Positions 7,858-16,440 of a DNA stretch of 32,143 nucleotides are shown here, piece after piece; position 1 is the stretch's first letter, and every line of letters starts with the position of its first letter. The notes under the pieces were generated by a model. The model was not told the DNA's origin. It was given only the letters and a program-made list of their open reading frames with translations, and ran no database searches. Source of the DNA: Planctomycetia bacterium (GTDB lineage: Bacteria; Planctomycetota; UBA1135; GCA-002686595); assembly GCA_005799545.1 (NCBI GenBank), contig SYGM01000081.1, positions 1 to 32,143 on the forward strand, read 5' to 3'. The position numbers and the translations under genes were made by a program.

Positions 7858-10170
7858 ATGATCATGCTGCCGCTGCTGTTGCTCGTGCTCGCTCAGGACC
7901 CCGTCAAGGATCTCAAGTCCAAGGACTTCGACAAGCGCATTGCGGCCGTCACGGCCCTGAGCGAGGACAAGACCGCCGAGAAGGCGCTGCTGTCGGTCAT
8001 CAAGGACAAGAACGAAGACTGGGAGCTGCTCGAGCGTGCAGCACTGGGGCTCGCGAACAGCGGGACGGCCGCCAGCGTCGATCCGCTGGTCAAGCTGGCC
8101 TTGAGCGGACCGATCGTGCGCGTGCGTCTGGCCGCTGCGCGCACGCTGGCGAAGATCGCGCCCGACAAGGCCGCCGAGGAGCTCACCGGCAAGCTCGGCA
8201 GCCCGCAGGTGCATGAGGCGCTGGAAGCCCTTGCAGACGTGCTGCGCGCGAGCCCGCTCGACAAGCCACTGAAAGCACTGGAGAAGCTGCTGGATAAGCC
8301 CAAGCAGCCCGAACTGGCACCGCTCGCGGCTCGCGCGCTGGTCAGCAGCCAGGCTCCGGGCAGTGAGCAGCGCCTCGAAGCGCTGCTCAAGCACGCCCGA
8401 GTGGATGTCGTGTGCGCGGCGCTGGAGTCGGCGGCCGCTTCCCCGCGTCCCGCCCACACGCCGATCCTGCGCGCACGACTGGAACGCGAGGAATTGGCAG
8501 GCATCGTCGAACGTCGGCTGATCGCGTCCGTACTGGCGGAGGCGGGCTCGGTGCCGGGCGTGCTGGAGTCGCTCTCGCAGTCGAAGAGCGGCCTGGTGCG
8601 CGCGCGTGCGGTGCGCATGGCGGAACGGGCGACCGCCTTGTCCGCGTTGCAGCTCGACAAGGCCTTGTTCGCGAAAGTGCTCGATGCCGCGCTCGACCAC
8701 AAGGACGAGAACTCCCGCGCGGCTGCAGCCAAGGCACTCGCGGTCTGCGGCACCGAGAATGCGTCTGCAAGAGCGGCCCAACTGCTCGCCGGCGATGCGA
8801 GTGCGCGCGTGCGTCTGGCGGCGCTGGCGAGCCATCGTTCCTTGCTGGGGCGTGACAGTGCCGCCTTCGATGCCGCGGCGGGTGTCTACGCGGCGGCACT
8901 GGAGAAGGAGACCCACCGTGAGATGCGCGAGATGCTGTGCGTGGCGTTGGGACTCAAGGGTTCGAGCGCGGCCGCCGCGCCACTCACCAAAGCGCTGAGC
9001 GATGCGGAGTGGTCGGTGGGGGTGTGCGCGGCGGTTTCGCTGGGTCGAACGCAGACCGGTGGCGGCCTCGATGCGCTCGTGCGCGTGCTGAAGGAGTCCA
9101 AGGACTGGCGCCTGCGCGGAGCCGCCGCCGCAGGACTCGGACAGAGTTATCTGGCCGGTGCGCTGGAGCCCCTGATCGAAGCCCTCAGCGATCCTGATCG
9201 CTCCGTGGCGGCGACGGCGGAACACTTTCTGGGTGCCTTGACGCTGGAGCGCCTCGGACCCAAGCCGGAAGCCTGGCGCGATTGGCTGGCGAAGAACAAG
9301 CGCGGTCTTGATCTGCGCGATCCGGTTTCGCGCGCCGAAGATGCCGCCCGCGACCGCGCGCGCGGAACCTATGTCGATCGGCGTTCGGCGAAGCTTGAGC
9401 TGACGCGCATCTACCAGAATCTGGCGCTGTTCGTGCTCGAGAGCCGCGGCGATCACATCGAGCGACTTTTCGATCACTTCGAAATCGGCCACGTGCGCAC
9501 GCAGGCCGGCAAGCTGCCTGAGATCGCGCTGCAGCCCGATGCGCTGTTCGTCTCCAACTGCACGGGGGAGATCGAAGCCCAGGATGTCGAGCGCTTGCGC
9601 TGGTTCGTGCTCTCCGGCGGCCACCTGTTCGGTTCGTGCTGGGCGCTCACCGAGACGATCGGGCGCGCCTTCCCGGGGGTTTTGCGCAAGATCGAGACCG
9701 CCAGCGAGGTACTCGACCATGTCGAGGCCTTTCCTGCCGCTGACAGCTTCTATCTCGACGGCGTGTTCGGCGATGATGTGCGGCCGATCTACGAGCTGCA
9801 GGGCGCGCACCTGATTCAGGTGCTCGATCCGGAGCGCGCCGAGGTGCTGATCGACTCGCCCGGCTGCGCGGAGCGCTGGGGCAGCGGCGAGCTGGCAGTC
9901 TGGTTCAGGGCCGGCCACGGCACCGTGCTCGACAGCGTCAACCACTTCGATGTGCAGGGACTTGAGCTGGCCGAGGGTCTGAAGACGCCGTTGGACCGGC
10001 AGGCCTACGCCGTCGATCACATGTCGCTCTCCTACGCGGACTGGCGCTCCACGCAGAACGAGAAGTTCTGGGACAACGCCTTCAAGGCCTCGACGGAGAT
10101 TCCGGACCTGTCGGTATTCCGTCTGGTGAGCAACTTCGTCAACCGCTGGCGCGCGAGCACGGGGCGCTGA
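7858..10170 (+). CDS. Exported HEAT-repeat protein with C-terminal class I GATase/DUF4159-like domain
   Basis: A 770-residue protein. A very short hydrophobic leader (M-I-M-L-P-L-L-L-L-V-L-A-Q) suggests export. Residues about 15-480 are helical HEAT/PBS-lyase-type repeats with recurring A-A-x-A-L-A-x-(G/L) and V-R-x-x-A-A motifs, a scaffold for protein contacts. Residues about 500-770 form a separate alpha/beta domain. In it, L-R-W-F-V-L-S-G-G-H-L-F-G-S-C-W-A-L resembles the nucleophile-elbow region of class I glutamine amidotransferase-like and DUF4159 domains, with Cys594 in the position of a nucleophile. Whether it is catalytic is unclear, because I cannot place a His-Glu dyad with confidence. 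ATG 7858 is supported by AGAGGT 8 bases upstream. Its last 32 bases overlap the convergent acyltransferase gene. Confidence 0.8.
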   Translation: MIMLPLLLLVLAQDPVKDLKSKDFDKRIAAVTALSEDKTAEKALLSVIKDKNEDWELLERAALGLANSGTAASVDPLVKLALSGPIVRVRLAAARTLAKIAPDKAAEELTGKLGSPQVHEALEALADVLRASPLDKPLKALEKLLDKPKQPELAPLAARALVSSQAPGSEQRLEALLKHARVDVVCAALESAAASPRPAHTPILRARLEREELAGIVERRLIASVLAEAGSVPGVLESLSQSKSGLVRARAVRMAERATALSALQLDKALFAKVLDAALDHKDENSRAAAAKALAVCGTENASARAAQLLAGDASARVRLAALASHRSLLGRDSAAFDAAAGVYAAALEKETHREMREMLCVALGLKGSSAAAAPLTKALSDAEWSVGVCAAVSLGRTQTGGGLDALVRVLKESKDWRLRGAAAAGLGQSYLAGALEPLIEALSDPDRSVAATAEHFLGALTLERLGPKPEAWRDWLAKNKRGLDLRDPVSRAEDAARDRARGTYVDRRSAKLELTRIYQNLALFVLESRGDHIERLFDHFEIGHVRTQAGKLPEIALQPDALFVSNCTGEIEAQDVERLRWFVLSGGHLFGSCWALTETIGRAFPGVLRKIETASEVLDHVEAFPAADSFYLDGVFGDDVRPIYELQGAHLIQVLDPERAEVLIDSPGCAERWGSGELAVWFRAGHGTVLDSVNHFDVQGLELAEGLKTPLDRQAYAVDHMSLSYADWRSTQNEKFWDNAFKASTEIPDLSVFRLVSNFVNRWRASTGR

Positions 10171-11941
10171 GCGCAGGCTGCCTCAGTGTGAGCGTGCGGC
10201 CGTGCGCACGGTAGAGCGTCTCGACGCCATCCGAGTCGAAGTAGCGCGCGAGGATGCGGGCATCGGCTTCGAGCAGATCGATGATCACTAGCGCATCCAG
10301 CGTATTGCCGAAGCTCTGGTCGACGTGCAGGTCTGCCACGCGAGCCCCGATGCGCAGGTACTCGCGCAGCAGGACCGGGATGCCCTTGCCATCGGCTTCC
10401 AGTTCACTCACGAGCAATCCCAGGTCCGTACCCGGCACAAGCCGGCCGCGAAAGGACGCTTCCTCGCGCGAGGTCTGCGGCGGGGTCCTGGCTTCGACAC
10501 TGCCCCGGACATGGTCAGCCGCGCGATGCTCGCGCAGCCACGTGGTCACCAGCGCCCGGGATGCCGCACTGTACTGGGCACTCATGCTGGCGGCACCGAA
10601 CAGCCGGGCGCGCTCAGGCCGGCGCAGAACCAGTCGGGCGATGCCCTTCCACAGGGCCAGCAGGGGCCAGAACGATCGTTGATGCTCCTGTCGGACAAAG
10701 CTGCGGCCGAGCTCCCATGCCGGACCCAGCTTGTGAAAGAACTCCTCTTCGTATCGGAAGAGGCTGGCGGTGTAGAGCCCGTCGGGACCATGCCGCTGAA
10801 GCACCTCATCCGTCGCGGCGAGGCGGTAGGAACCGGCAACGCAAGCTTGCTCACGGTCCCATAGCACAAGATGCGTGTAGTGATCGTCGTAGATGTCGCG
10901 GTCCAGAGCTTCACCGGTGCCTTCGCCGACTCCTCGGAAGGTGAGTTCCCGCAGACGCGCGATTTCGTGGAACAGGGCCGGAATGGCATCGGCCTTGGCG
11001 GCAAACACCTGAAAGGAAGCGTTCCCGAACAGCTGTGCACCGTCCTGTTCCAGCGCGCGCACCTCGCGTGCAGTGTCGGCGGCAGATGCGGGGGAGGCGA
11101 TGGCCTTGCAGGTTGCCGGCGGCCGCGCGGACTGAAGAGGCTTGTTGGCATCTCGCCCGCGCAGTAACTCGCAGCGCAGGCGGAGGTACTCGGTGGCTTG
11201 GCGAGCATCGCGTGCGCTGTGCAACTCCTCCGGTTCCACGCAGCGACCCAGTTCGATGCGCAGCTGCCGACCCCGGCAGCGGTCGAGCTCGCGCGGCAGC
11301 AGCAGGGTGCGGAGTGCGGGCGCGATCACTCCCGCCGCCTGAAACAGGTTGCTGTTGCGGCCCTCGATCCAGATCGGGAGCACTCGCGCGGAATGACGCA
11401 TGGCCAGACGAGCGGGCGCGTCATTCCACTGCGGATCGCGAACCACGCCTTCTCTGGCGTGCAGGTGACTCACGGCTCCTGCGGGGAAGCACAAGAGAGC
11501 GTGGCCCTCGCCGAGCCATTGGCTGGCACTGCGCAGGCCTGTCCTGCTCTGGCGGTGTCCCGCTTCGCCCCCGAAGGAGTCGACCAGAAACAGGAGCGGT
11601 CGCAGTTCCGGTATGGACCCCAGAAACCGGTTGGCCATGACCTTGAGATCCGGGCGCACTCGCCGAAGCACCGCTGCGAGGGCGATGCCTTCAATGGCGC
11701 CGAAGGGGTGGTTGGCGACGACCAGCAGAGGGCCGCTGCGCGGCAACTTGCCCAGCTCCAAGCCGCCCAGCGTGGTGCCGATCCGGAAACGCTGGAGTGT
11801 CTTGTCGAGGAACTCATCGAGATCCGGGATGCCCGCCAACTGCAGGTAATCGCTCTCCAGTGCCGTGAGGCCCAGCAGGCGTCCGATGGGGGCGGGGATA
11901 CGATGCCAGGGTGACTGTGTGGCGGTTTGCATCGGAGGCAC
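10139..11941 (-). CDS. Fused lysophospholipid acyltransferase / OlsB-like GNAT acyltransferase (OlsF-like)
   Basis: A 600-residue two-domain acyltransferase. The N-terminal half (about 60-260) is PlsC/OlsA-like, with N-H-P-F-G-A-I-E-G (residues 77-85; His78 the expected catalytic base), then F-P-A-G-A-V-S and L-P-I-W-I-E-G-R-N. The C-terminal half (about 310-480) is OlsB/hemolysin-like GNAT: a H-L-V-L-W-D segment, G-S-Y-R-L, and E-L-G-R-S-F-V followed by R-S-F-W-P-L-L-A-L-W-K-G. In OlsF-type enzymes the GNAT part N-acylates an amino acid with a 3-hydroxyacyl group and the PlsC part O-acylates it, giving ornithine or related aminolipids. The amino acid used here cannot be read from sequence. 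About 120 further residues of unknown fold close the protein. The start is GTG 11941, or ATG 11932 three codons later. It diverges from the DUF72 gene. Confidence 0.8.
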   Translation of the reverse strand: MPPMQTATQSPWHRIPAPIGRLLGLTALESDYLQLAGIPDLDEFLDKTLQRFRIGTTLGGLELGKLPRSGPLLVVANHPFGAIEGIALAAVLRRVRPDLKVMANRFLGSIPELRPLLFLVDSFGGEAGHRQSRTGLRSASQWLGEGHALLCFPAGAVSHLHAREGVVRDPQWNDAPARLAMRHSARVLPIWIEGRNSNLFQAAGVIAPALRTLLLPRELDRCRGRQLRIELGRCVEPEELHSARDARQATEYLRLRCELLRGRDANKPLQSARPPATCKAIASPASAADTAREVRALEQDGAQLFGNASFQVFAAKADAIPALFHEIARLRELTFRGVGEGTGEALDRDIYDDHYTHLVLWDREQACVAGSYRLAATDEVLQRHGPDGLYTASLFRYEEEFFHKLGPAWELGRSFVRQEHQRSFWPLLALWKGIARLVLRRPERARLFGAASMSAQYSAASRALVTTWLREHRAADHVRGSVEARTPPQTSREEASFRGRLVPGTDLGLLVSELEADGKGIPVLLREYLRIGARVADLHVDQSFGNTLDALVIIDLLEADARILARYFDSDGVETLYRAHGRTLTLRQPALSAPCSRASG

Positions 11942-11992
11942 ACGTTTCGTTTCGCCGATTGAGGTTTCGTGAAGGCGCGTTGAAAGTGCGGT

Positions 11993-11998
11993 TAGGCT
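11993..11998 (+). promoter_or_regulatory. Probable -10 element (TAGGCT) of the DUF72 gene
   Basis: TAGGCT ends 7 bases before ATG 12006, and no Shine-Dalgarno sequence is present. It is the same hexamer and nearly the same spacing as at the SGNH hydrolase and DUF2961-like genes. Confidence 0.5.
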
Positions 11999-12005
11999 GG
12001 GCGCG

Positions 12006-12860
12006 ATGACCCGTCTGCGCTGGGGTTGCTCTTCGTGGTCGGAACCCGGCTGGGTCGGGCCCTTCTATCCGCCGGGTACCAAGCCAGGTGCGTTTCTTTT
12101 CCACTACGCCACCCAGTTCGACACGGTCGAAGCCGACACGACCTATTACCACGCACCCGGAACGAAGCTCGTCGATGGCTGGGCGCAGAAGACGCCGGCC
12201 GGCTTCAAGCTGAGCGCGAAGTTTCCGCGCAGCATCGTGCACGGCGGCGAGGGCCGGGAACCGGATGTCGAGCGCGTGCTGAATCCCGCGACGGCACTGC
12301 CCGAGGCTCAGCGCTTCATCGACACCATGGTGCGAATGGGCGACAAGCTCGGACCGCTGGTGCTTCAGTTTCCTTATTTCAACCAGCGGGCCTTCGCCTC
12401 GCGCGAGGCCTTTCAGGCGCGGCTGGAGCCCTTCCTCGATGCGCTCCCGATCGGTCCGCGCTACGCGGTCGAGGTTCGCAACAAGCAGTGGATCGGCGTG
12501 GAGCTGCTGGAAGCGCTGCGCGTACGGCGCGTGGCGCTGGTGCTGCTCGATCTGGTCTACATGCCGCATCCGGACGAGTGGCTCCACAAGCTCGATCTGG
12601 TGACGGCGGATTTCCTGTATCTGCGCCTGATCGGAGATCGCGCCGCGGTCGAGGCCCGTACGGAGCGCTTCGACGCGATCGTGCTGGACCAGTCGGCGCG
12701 GCTGGAGCGCTGGGCGGAGCTGCTGCTGACCCTGAGCCCGCGGGTGCGCGAGGTCTACAGCTACGCGAACAACCACTACGCCGGCCACGGACCCGCCACG
12801 ATCCGGGATCTCAAGGCCCGGGTCGAGGCGCGGATGGAGGGGGCGAGCGGCCCCGGCTGA
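12006..12860 (+). CDS. DUF72 (YecE-like) protein
   Basis: A 284-residue cytoplasmic protein of the DUF72/YecE family, which adopts a TIM-barrel fold and has no firmly established reaction. The family pattern runs through its full length: W-G-C-S-S-W near the start, F-Y-P-P-G-T, Y-A-x-x-F-D-T-V-E-A-D-T-T-Y-Y, W-A-x-K-T-P-A-G-F-K-L-S-A-K-F-P-R, L-G-P-L-V-L-Q-F-P, A-V-E-V-R-N-K-Q-W, and near the end Y-S-Y-A-N-N-H-Y-A-G-H-G-P-A-T. The last is the common N-N-H-x-x-G-x-(G/A)-P family ending. The length is normal. ATG 12006 sits 7 bases behind a TAGGCT hexamer. A nested inverted repeat and the rubrerythrin gene follow downstream. Confidence 0.93.
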   Translation: MTRLRWGCSSWSEPGWVGPFYPPGTKPGAFLFHYATQFDTVEADTTYYHAPGTKLVDGWAQKTPAGFKLSAKFPRSIVHGGEGREPDVERVLNPATALPEAQRFIDTMVRMGDKLGPLVLQFPYFNQRAFASREAFQARLEPFLDALPIGPRYAVEVRNKQWIGVELLEALRVRRVALVLLDLVYMPHPDEWLHKLDLVTADFLYLRLIGDRAAVEARTERFDAIVLDQSARLERWAELLLTLSPRVREVYSYANNHYAGHGPATIRDLKARVEARMEGASGPG

Positions 12861-12879
12861 GCCGAAAGAGAGTTTTTCC

Positions 12880-12924
12880 GATTGGCGGGGGGGTGCTTGA
12901 AGCATCCGCCTGCGCTCGCCAATC
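12880..12924 (+). repeat. Nested inverted repeat upstream of the rubrerythrin gene
   Basis: Outer arms GATTGGCG (12880-12887) and CGCCAATC (12917-12924) are perfect complements. Between them, TGCTT-G-AAGCA (12894-12904) is a second perfect inverted repeat. The structure lies between the DUF72 stop and the rubrerythrin Shine-Dalgarno sequence. It could be a terminator without a T-run, an operator, or a leader-RNA fold. Confidence 0.5.
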
Positions 12925-12957
12925 TAAGAGGCTCACAACTCCCCAACGCCACTTTTC

Positions 12958-12963
12958 AGGAGA
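12958..12963 (+). promoter_or_regulatory. Shine-Dalgarno sequence of the rubrerythrin gene
   Basis: AGGAGA ends 7 bases before ATG 12971. It is strong and fixes the start well inside a longer open frame that begins within the DUF72 gene. Confidence 0.8.
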
Positions 12964-12970
12964 CCCTCAC

Positions 12971-13390
<420 letters not shown>

Positions 13391-13415
13391 TCTTGAGGGC
13401 CGTCAGGCACTGTAC

Positions 13416-13445
13416 AGGCCGCTCGCGCCACGGCGGGAGCGGCCT
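13416..13445 (+). terminator. Intercistronic hairpin after the rubrerythrin gene (partial terminator or processing site)
   Basis: AGGCCGCTC (13416-13424), a 12-base loop, then GAGCGGCCT (13437-13445) form a perfect 9-base-pair GC-rich stem. It is followed by CGTCTTTCC, a weak T-rich stretch. Lying between the rubrerythrin stop and the Fe-S protein Shine-Dalgarno sequence, it could attenuate read-through or stabilise an upstream mRNA. Confidence 0.55.
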
Positions 13446-13460
13446 CGTCTTTCCAGCGCG

Positions 13461-13464
13461 AGGA
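13461..13464 (+). promoter_or_regulatory. Shine-Dalgarno sequence of the Fe-S protein gene
   Basis: AGGA (within GCGAGGAACC) ends 8 bases before ATG 13473 and sets the start inside a much longer open frame. Confidence 0.6.
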
Positions 13465-13472
13465 ACCAAGCC

Positions 13473-14840
13473 ATGAGCAGCGAATCGATCTCCTATCAAC
13501 CGACCGATGGACTGTGCTACGACCCGTCGGAGCCGAAATACTGGGACGAAACGGCGCTGCAGAAGGAAGTCACGCGCGCCTTCGAGATCTGCCATGGCTG
13601 TCGCATGTGCTTCAAGTACTGCGACTCGTTCCCGCTTTTGTTCTCGCTGGTCGATGAGCGCGAGCAGGATGTGCGCAAGGTCACGCCGGCCGAGACCAAC
13701 CGCATCATGGATGCGTGCTTCCAGTGCAAGCTGTGCGAGGTGCAGTGCCCGTACACACCGCGCGACAGCCACGAGTTCCAGCTCGACTTCCCCAAGCTCG
13801 TGCACCGCTTCCAGGCCGTGCGCAAGCGCAAGGAGGGCTTCAGCCTGCGCGAGAAGGTGCTCGGCAATCCCGATCGCGCCGCGCAGCTGGCCCGCGCCTC
13901 ACTGGGCCTTGCCAATACGATGAACCGTGTTTCGGCGCACCGCTGGTTCATGGAGAAGCTGCTCGGCATTCACCGCGACAAGCAGCTGCCGGAATTCGCG
14001 CCGGAGTCCTTCGAGGCCTGGGCTGAGGGCGACGGCCGCATGGAGGGTCCGGAGGGCGCCGAGGCCGTGCTGTTCCAGACCTGCTATGTGCAGAACAACG
14101 AGCCTCAGATCGGCAAGGACGTGCTCGAGGTGCTCGACAGGAACCAGGTCGAGTCGCGCTGCGCGAAGGGCCTGCAGTGCTGCGGCATGCCAGCCTGGGA
14201 GCACGGTGATCTCGACACGCTGCGCAAGCAGGCGAGCGCCAACCTTGACACGCTGATGCCCTTCGTCGATGCGGGCGCCAAAGTGCTGGCGATCAACCCG
14301 ACCTGCTCGATGGTCATGCGGCGCGAATATCCCGAACTGCTCGACGGCGAGGACCGGGAGCGCGCCAAGCGACTCAGCGCGGCGATTCAGGATCCCGGTG
14401 AGTTCCTGTGGGGGCTGCGGCAGGAGCCGCGCTTCTCGCTGGATTTCGTGACCACGCCGGCCGGCCTGGTCAGTTATCACGCGCCCTGCCACCTGCGGGC
14501 GCAGGCCAAGGGCTTCAAGGGCCGCGATCTGCTGAAGAAGATCCCCGGGGTCAGCGTGGAGCTGACCATGGAGTGCTGCGGCCACGACGGCACCTACGCC
14601 ATGACGGTCGAGGGCTTCGAGCCTTCGCAGCGCATCGGTGCCAAGGCCTTCGAGGGCATGCAGGAGTCCAAGGCGCAGGTCTGGGCGGGTGAATGCCCGC
14701 TGGCCGCGATCCAGTTCGAGCAGCATGCCGGCACCAAGCCGCTGCATCCCTTCTCGATACTCGCACGCGCCTATCGGGGCGAGGCCTTCCCCGGTGGCTG
14801 CACCGTGGCCGAGTGGAAGGCGAAGAATCCGACACCATGA
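13473..14840 (+). CDS. GlpC/HdrD-like Fe-S oxidoreductase (heterodisulfide reductase-related, two [4Fe-4S] and two CCG domains)
   Basis: A 455-residue soluble electron-transfer protein. Two ferredoxin-type clusters are evident: C40-x2-C43-x2-C46-x3-C50 and C82-x2-C85-x2-C88-x3-C92-P. Two CCG (cysteine-rich, DUF3483-type) domains follow. One has C-C-G-M-P at about 236-240 with N-P-T-C-S-M downstream. The other has H-A-P-C-H-L-R then E-C-C-G-H-D-G. This is the GlpC/HdrD arrangement. No glpA or glpB lies nearby, so a glycerol-3-phosphate role is not supported. The neighbours (rubrerythrin upstream, DUF3501 downstream) match a conserved trio in which this protein plausibly feeds electrons to the rubrerythrin, though that is an inference. 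Its TGA overlaps the DUF3501 start (ATGA). A Shine-Dalgarno sequence AGGA lies 8 bases before ATG 13473. Confidence 0.92.
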   Translation: MSSESISYQPTDGLCYDPSEPKYWDETALQKEVTRAFEICHGCRMCFKYCDSFPLLFSLVDEREQDVRKVTPAETNRIMDACFQCKLCEVQCPYTPRDSHEFQLDFPKLVHRFQAVRKRKEGFSLREKVLGNPDRAAQLARASLGLANTMNRVSAHRWFMEKLLGIHRDKQLPEFAPESFEAWAEGDGRMEGPEGAEAVLFQTCYVQNNEPQIGKDVLEVLDRNQVESRCAKGLQCCGMPAWEHGDLDTLRKQASANLDTLMPFVDAGAKVLAINPTCSMVMRREYPELLDGEDRERAKRLSAAIQDPGEFLWGLRQEPRFSLDFVTTPAGLVSYHAPCHLRAQAKGFKGRDLLKKIPGVSVELTMECCGHDGTYAMTVEGFEPSQRIGAKAFEGMQESKAQVWAGECPLAAIQFEQHAGTKPLHPFSILARAYRGEAFPGGCTVAEWKAKNPTP

Positions 14841-15394
14841 AGAGCGTCCGTCGCGAAGATCTGATCGACTACGTCACCTGGACCGAGACCAAGCCTGCTG
14901 TCTTTCAGGCGATGTTGCGCATCAAGGCGGCGCGCCGCGTGCACATCGGGCCGTATCTCACTCTCCTGTTCGAGAACGCCGACACGGTTCGCTACCAGAT
15001 CCAGGAGATGCTGCGGGTGGAGCGCATCGTGCGCGAAGCGGACATCCGGCACGAGTTGGAGACGTACAATGAGCTGCTCGGCGGCCCCGGCGAGCTCGGC
15101 GCCACGCTGCTGATCGAGATCGACGATCCGGCCGAGCGTGAACTGTGCCTCCCGCGCTGGCTGGATCTGCCGGGTCGGATCTACGTGGAGCTGGAGGGAG
15201 GCGAGCGGGTTTTCGCGCGCGTGGACGAGCGTCAGGTCGGGGAGACCCGCGTTTCGAGCGTTCAGTACCTCAAGTTCGATACCGGCGGCCGCTGTCCGGT
15301 CGCGCTGGGCACCGATTACGCGGAGCTTGCAACCCGGGTTCCGCTGACGCTGGAAACGCAGGCTGCCCTGAGCGAGGATCTCGGGGCGTCATGA
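14837..15394 (+). CDS. DUF3501 family protein
   Basis: A 185-residue cytoplasmic protein of the DUF3501 family, whose biochemical role is unknown. The family features are clear: a start like V-x-R-E-D-L-I-D-Y, the block [26 protein letters not shown], and [25 protein letters not shown] second half has S-S-V-Q-Y-L-K-F-D. In other genomes this family is found beside rubrerythrin and an HdrD/GlpC-like protein, which is the arrangement here. It overlaps the Fe-S gene before it and the MORN-repeat gene after it by four bases each (ATGA), so translation of all three is coupled. ATG 14837 is fixed by that overlap. Confidence 0.92.
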   Translation: MKSVRREDLIDYVTWTETKPAVFQAMLRIKAARRVHIGPYLTLLFENADTVRYQIQEMLRVERIVREADIRHELETYNELLGGPGELGATLLIEIDDPAERELCLPRWLDLPGRIYVELEGGERVFARVDERQVGETRVSSVQYLKFDTGGRCPVALGTDYAELATRVPLTLETQAALSEDLGAS

Positions 15395-16440
15395 TCGTCC
15401 CCCTGCTGCTGATCCTGCTCGGGCAGAACCCGAGCGAAACACCGATCCCGCCCAAATCCACGGCCAATGCCGCGCAGACGCGCGGCAATGTGGCTTTGGG
15501 GCCTGCGCTGACGGAGTTCCGCGGCCTTGCCGTTCGGCGCGTCGAGCAGCGTTGGAGCGACGGCACGCTGCGGCGCGCGTACTACGTTCGCGCGGACATT
15601 CAGGGCCCGGAGATCGAGCACGGTCCCGATCTGCGCTGGCATGAGAATCTGGAGCTCGCCTACCGTCGCACCTGGGTGCTGGGCAAGCAGACCGGCCGCA
15701 GCGAGGAGTTCTGGCCGACGGCCTTCACGAAGAGTGCCGGCGAGTATGTCGACGATGATCGCACGGACATCTGGATCGGCTGGCACGACGACGGCACGCC
15801 TGCGGTGGAGTGCGAGTACAAGGACGGTCTGCGCCAAGGCGTGGAGCGCCGCTGGTATGTTTCCGGACGAGCGCACTCGGAGTGCGGCTATCAGGCCGGC
15901 CTGCGCCAAGGACGCTTCGTACAGTGGGTGGTCAGCGGCCAGCCGGTGCTCGAGGAAAGCTACGCCGCCGGCGTGCTCGACGGCGCGTACTGCGCCTACG
16001 ATGAGCAGGGCAAGCCGAAGAACGCCGGCCTCTACAGACAGGGCAAGGAGGAAGGTCTCTGGAAGCGCACCGAGCCGGATGGCTCGCGCGTCGAGGAGAA
16101 TTTCGTCGCGGGTATCCTCGAGGGCCCGCGCGTGATCTTTGCGCCCGAAGGCCATCGCTACCAGTCCGGCAGCTACCGCGCCGGAAAGGCGGATGGCGTC
16201 CACGAGACCTTTTTCCCTGACGGCAAGCTCTACCAGAGCATGACCTATGCATCCGGCGAGGTCAGCGGTTCCTGGTCTCAGCACACGGCGGCGGGCAAGC
16301 TCGAAATCGAAGGAACGATGAAGCTTGGCAAGCGCGAGGGTCCCTGGCGCTACTACAAGCCGGACGGTTCGCTGGAAGAGCAGTGGAGCGGCGTTTACCG
16401 CGATGACAAGAAGGTCGGTCCGTTGGAGGGAGCGCGATGA
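15391..16440 (+). CDS. Exported MORN_2-type repeat protein, first copy
   Basis: A 349-residue protein with a short hydrophobic leader ([11 protein letters not shown]). About 100 residues without clear repeats follow. Then come about nine repeats of 23-24 residues from about residue 125 to 344. The repeat reads roughly W-x-x-x-(P/E)-(D/S)-G-x-x-x-x-E-x-x-Y-x-x-G-x-x-x-G, the MORN_2 (PF07661) pattern that databases often label YwqK-family antitoxin by similarity. It ends in Y-R-D-D-K-K-V-G, shared with the next protein. Its start overlaps the DUF3501 stop (ATGA) and its stop overlaps the next start (ATGA). Repeats of this type are thought to form extended beta structures that bind surfaces or other proteins. 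No enzymatic motif is seen. Confidence 0.85.
   Translation: MIVPLLLILLGQNPSETPIPPKSTANAAQTRGNVALGPALTEFRGLAVRRVEQRWSDGTLRRAYYVRADIQGPEIEHGPDLRWHENLELAYRRTWVLGKQTGRSEEFWPTAFTKSAGEYVDDDRTDIWIGWHDDGTPAVECEYKDGLRQGVERRWYVSGRAHSECGYQAGLRQGRFVQWVVSGQPVLEESYAAGVLDGAYCAYDEQGKPKNAGLYRQGKEEGLWKRTEPDGSRVEENFVAGILEGPRVIFAPEGHRYQSGSYRAGKADGVHETFFPDGKLYQSMTYASGEVSGSWSQHTAAGKLEIEGTMKLGKREGPWRYYKPDGSLEEQWSGVYRDDKKVGPLEGAR
16425..16430 (+). promoter_or_regulatory. Shine-Dalgarno sequence inside the upstream MORN-repeat gene
   Basis: GGAGGG ends 6 bases before ATG 16437 and lies within the last codons of the preceding gene. It supports this start independently of the stop/start overlap. Confidence 0.65.

Noticed and set aside
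7387..10020. Open frame of 877 codons on the minus strand
   Set aside because: It is antisense to the HEAT/GATase gene and the end of the glycosyltransferase. Its translation is low-complexity (Arg/Gln/His/Leu/Ala/Gly) with no domain. In GC-rich genes stops are rare in the reverse frames. The plus-strand genes have signals, domains and a Shine-Dalgarno sequence.
13473..14840. Anaerobic glycerol-3-phosphate dehydrogenase subunit C (glpC)
   Set aside because: The architecture matches, but glpA and glpB are absent and the neighbours (rubrerythrin, DUF3501) indicate a different pathway, so no gene symbol was given.
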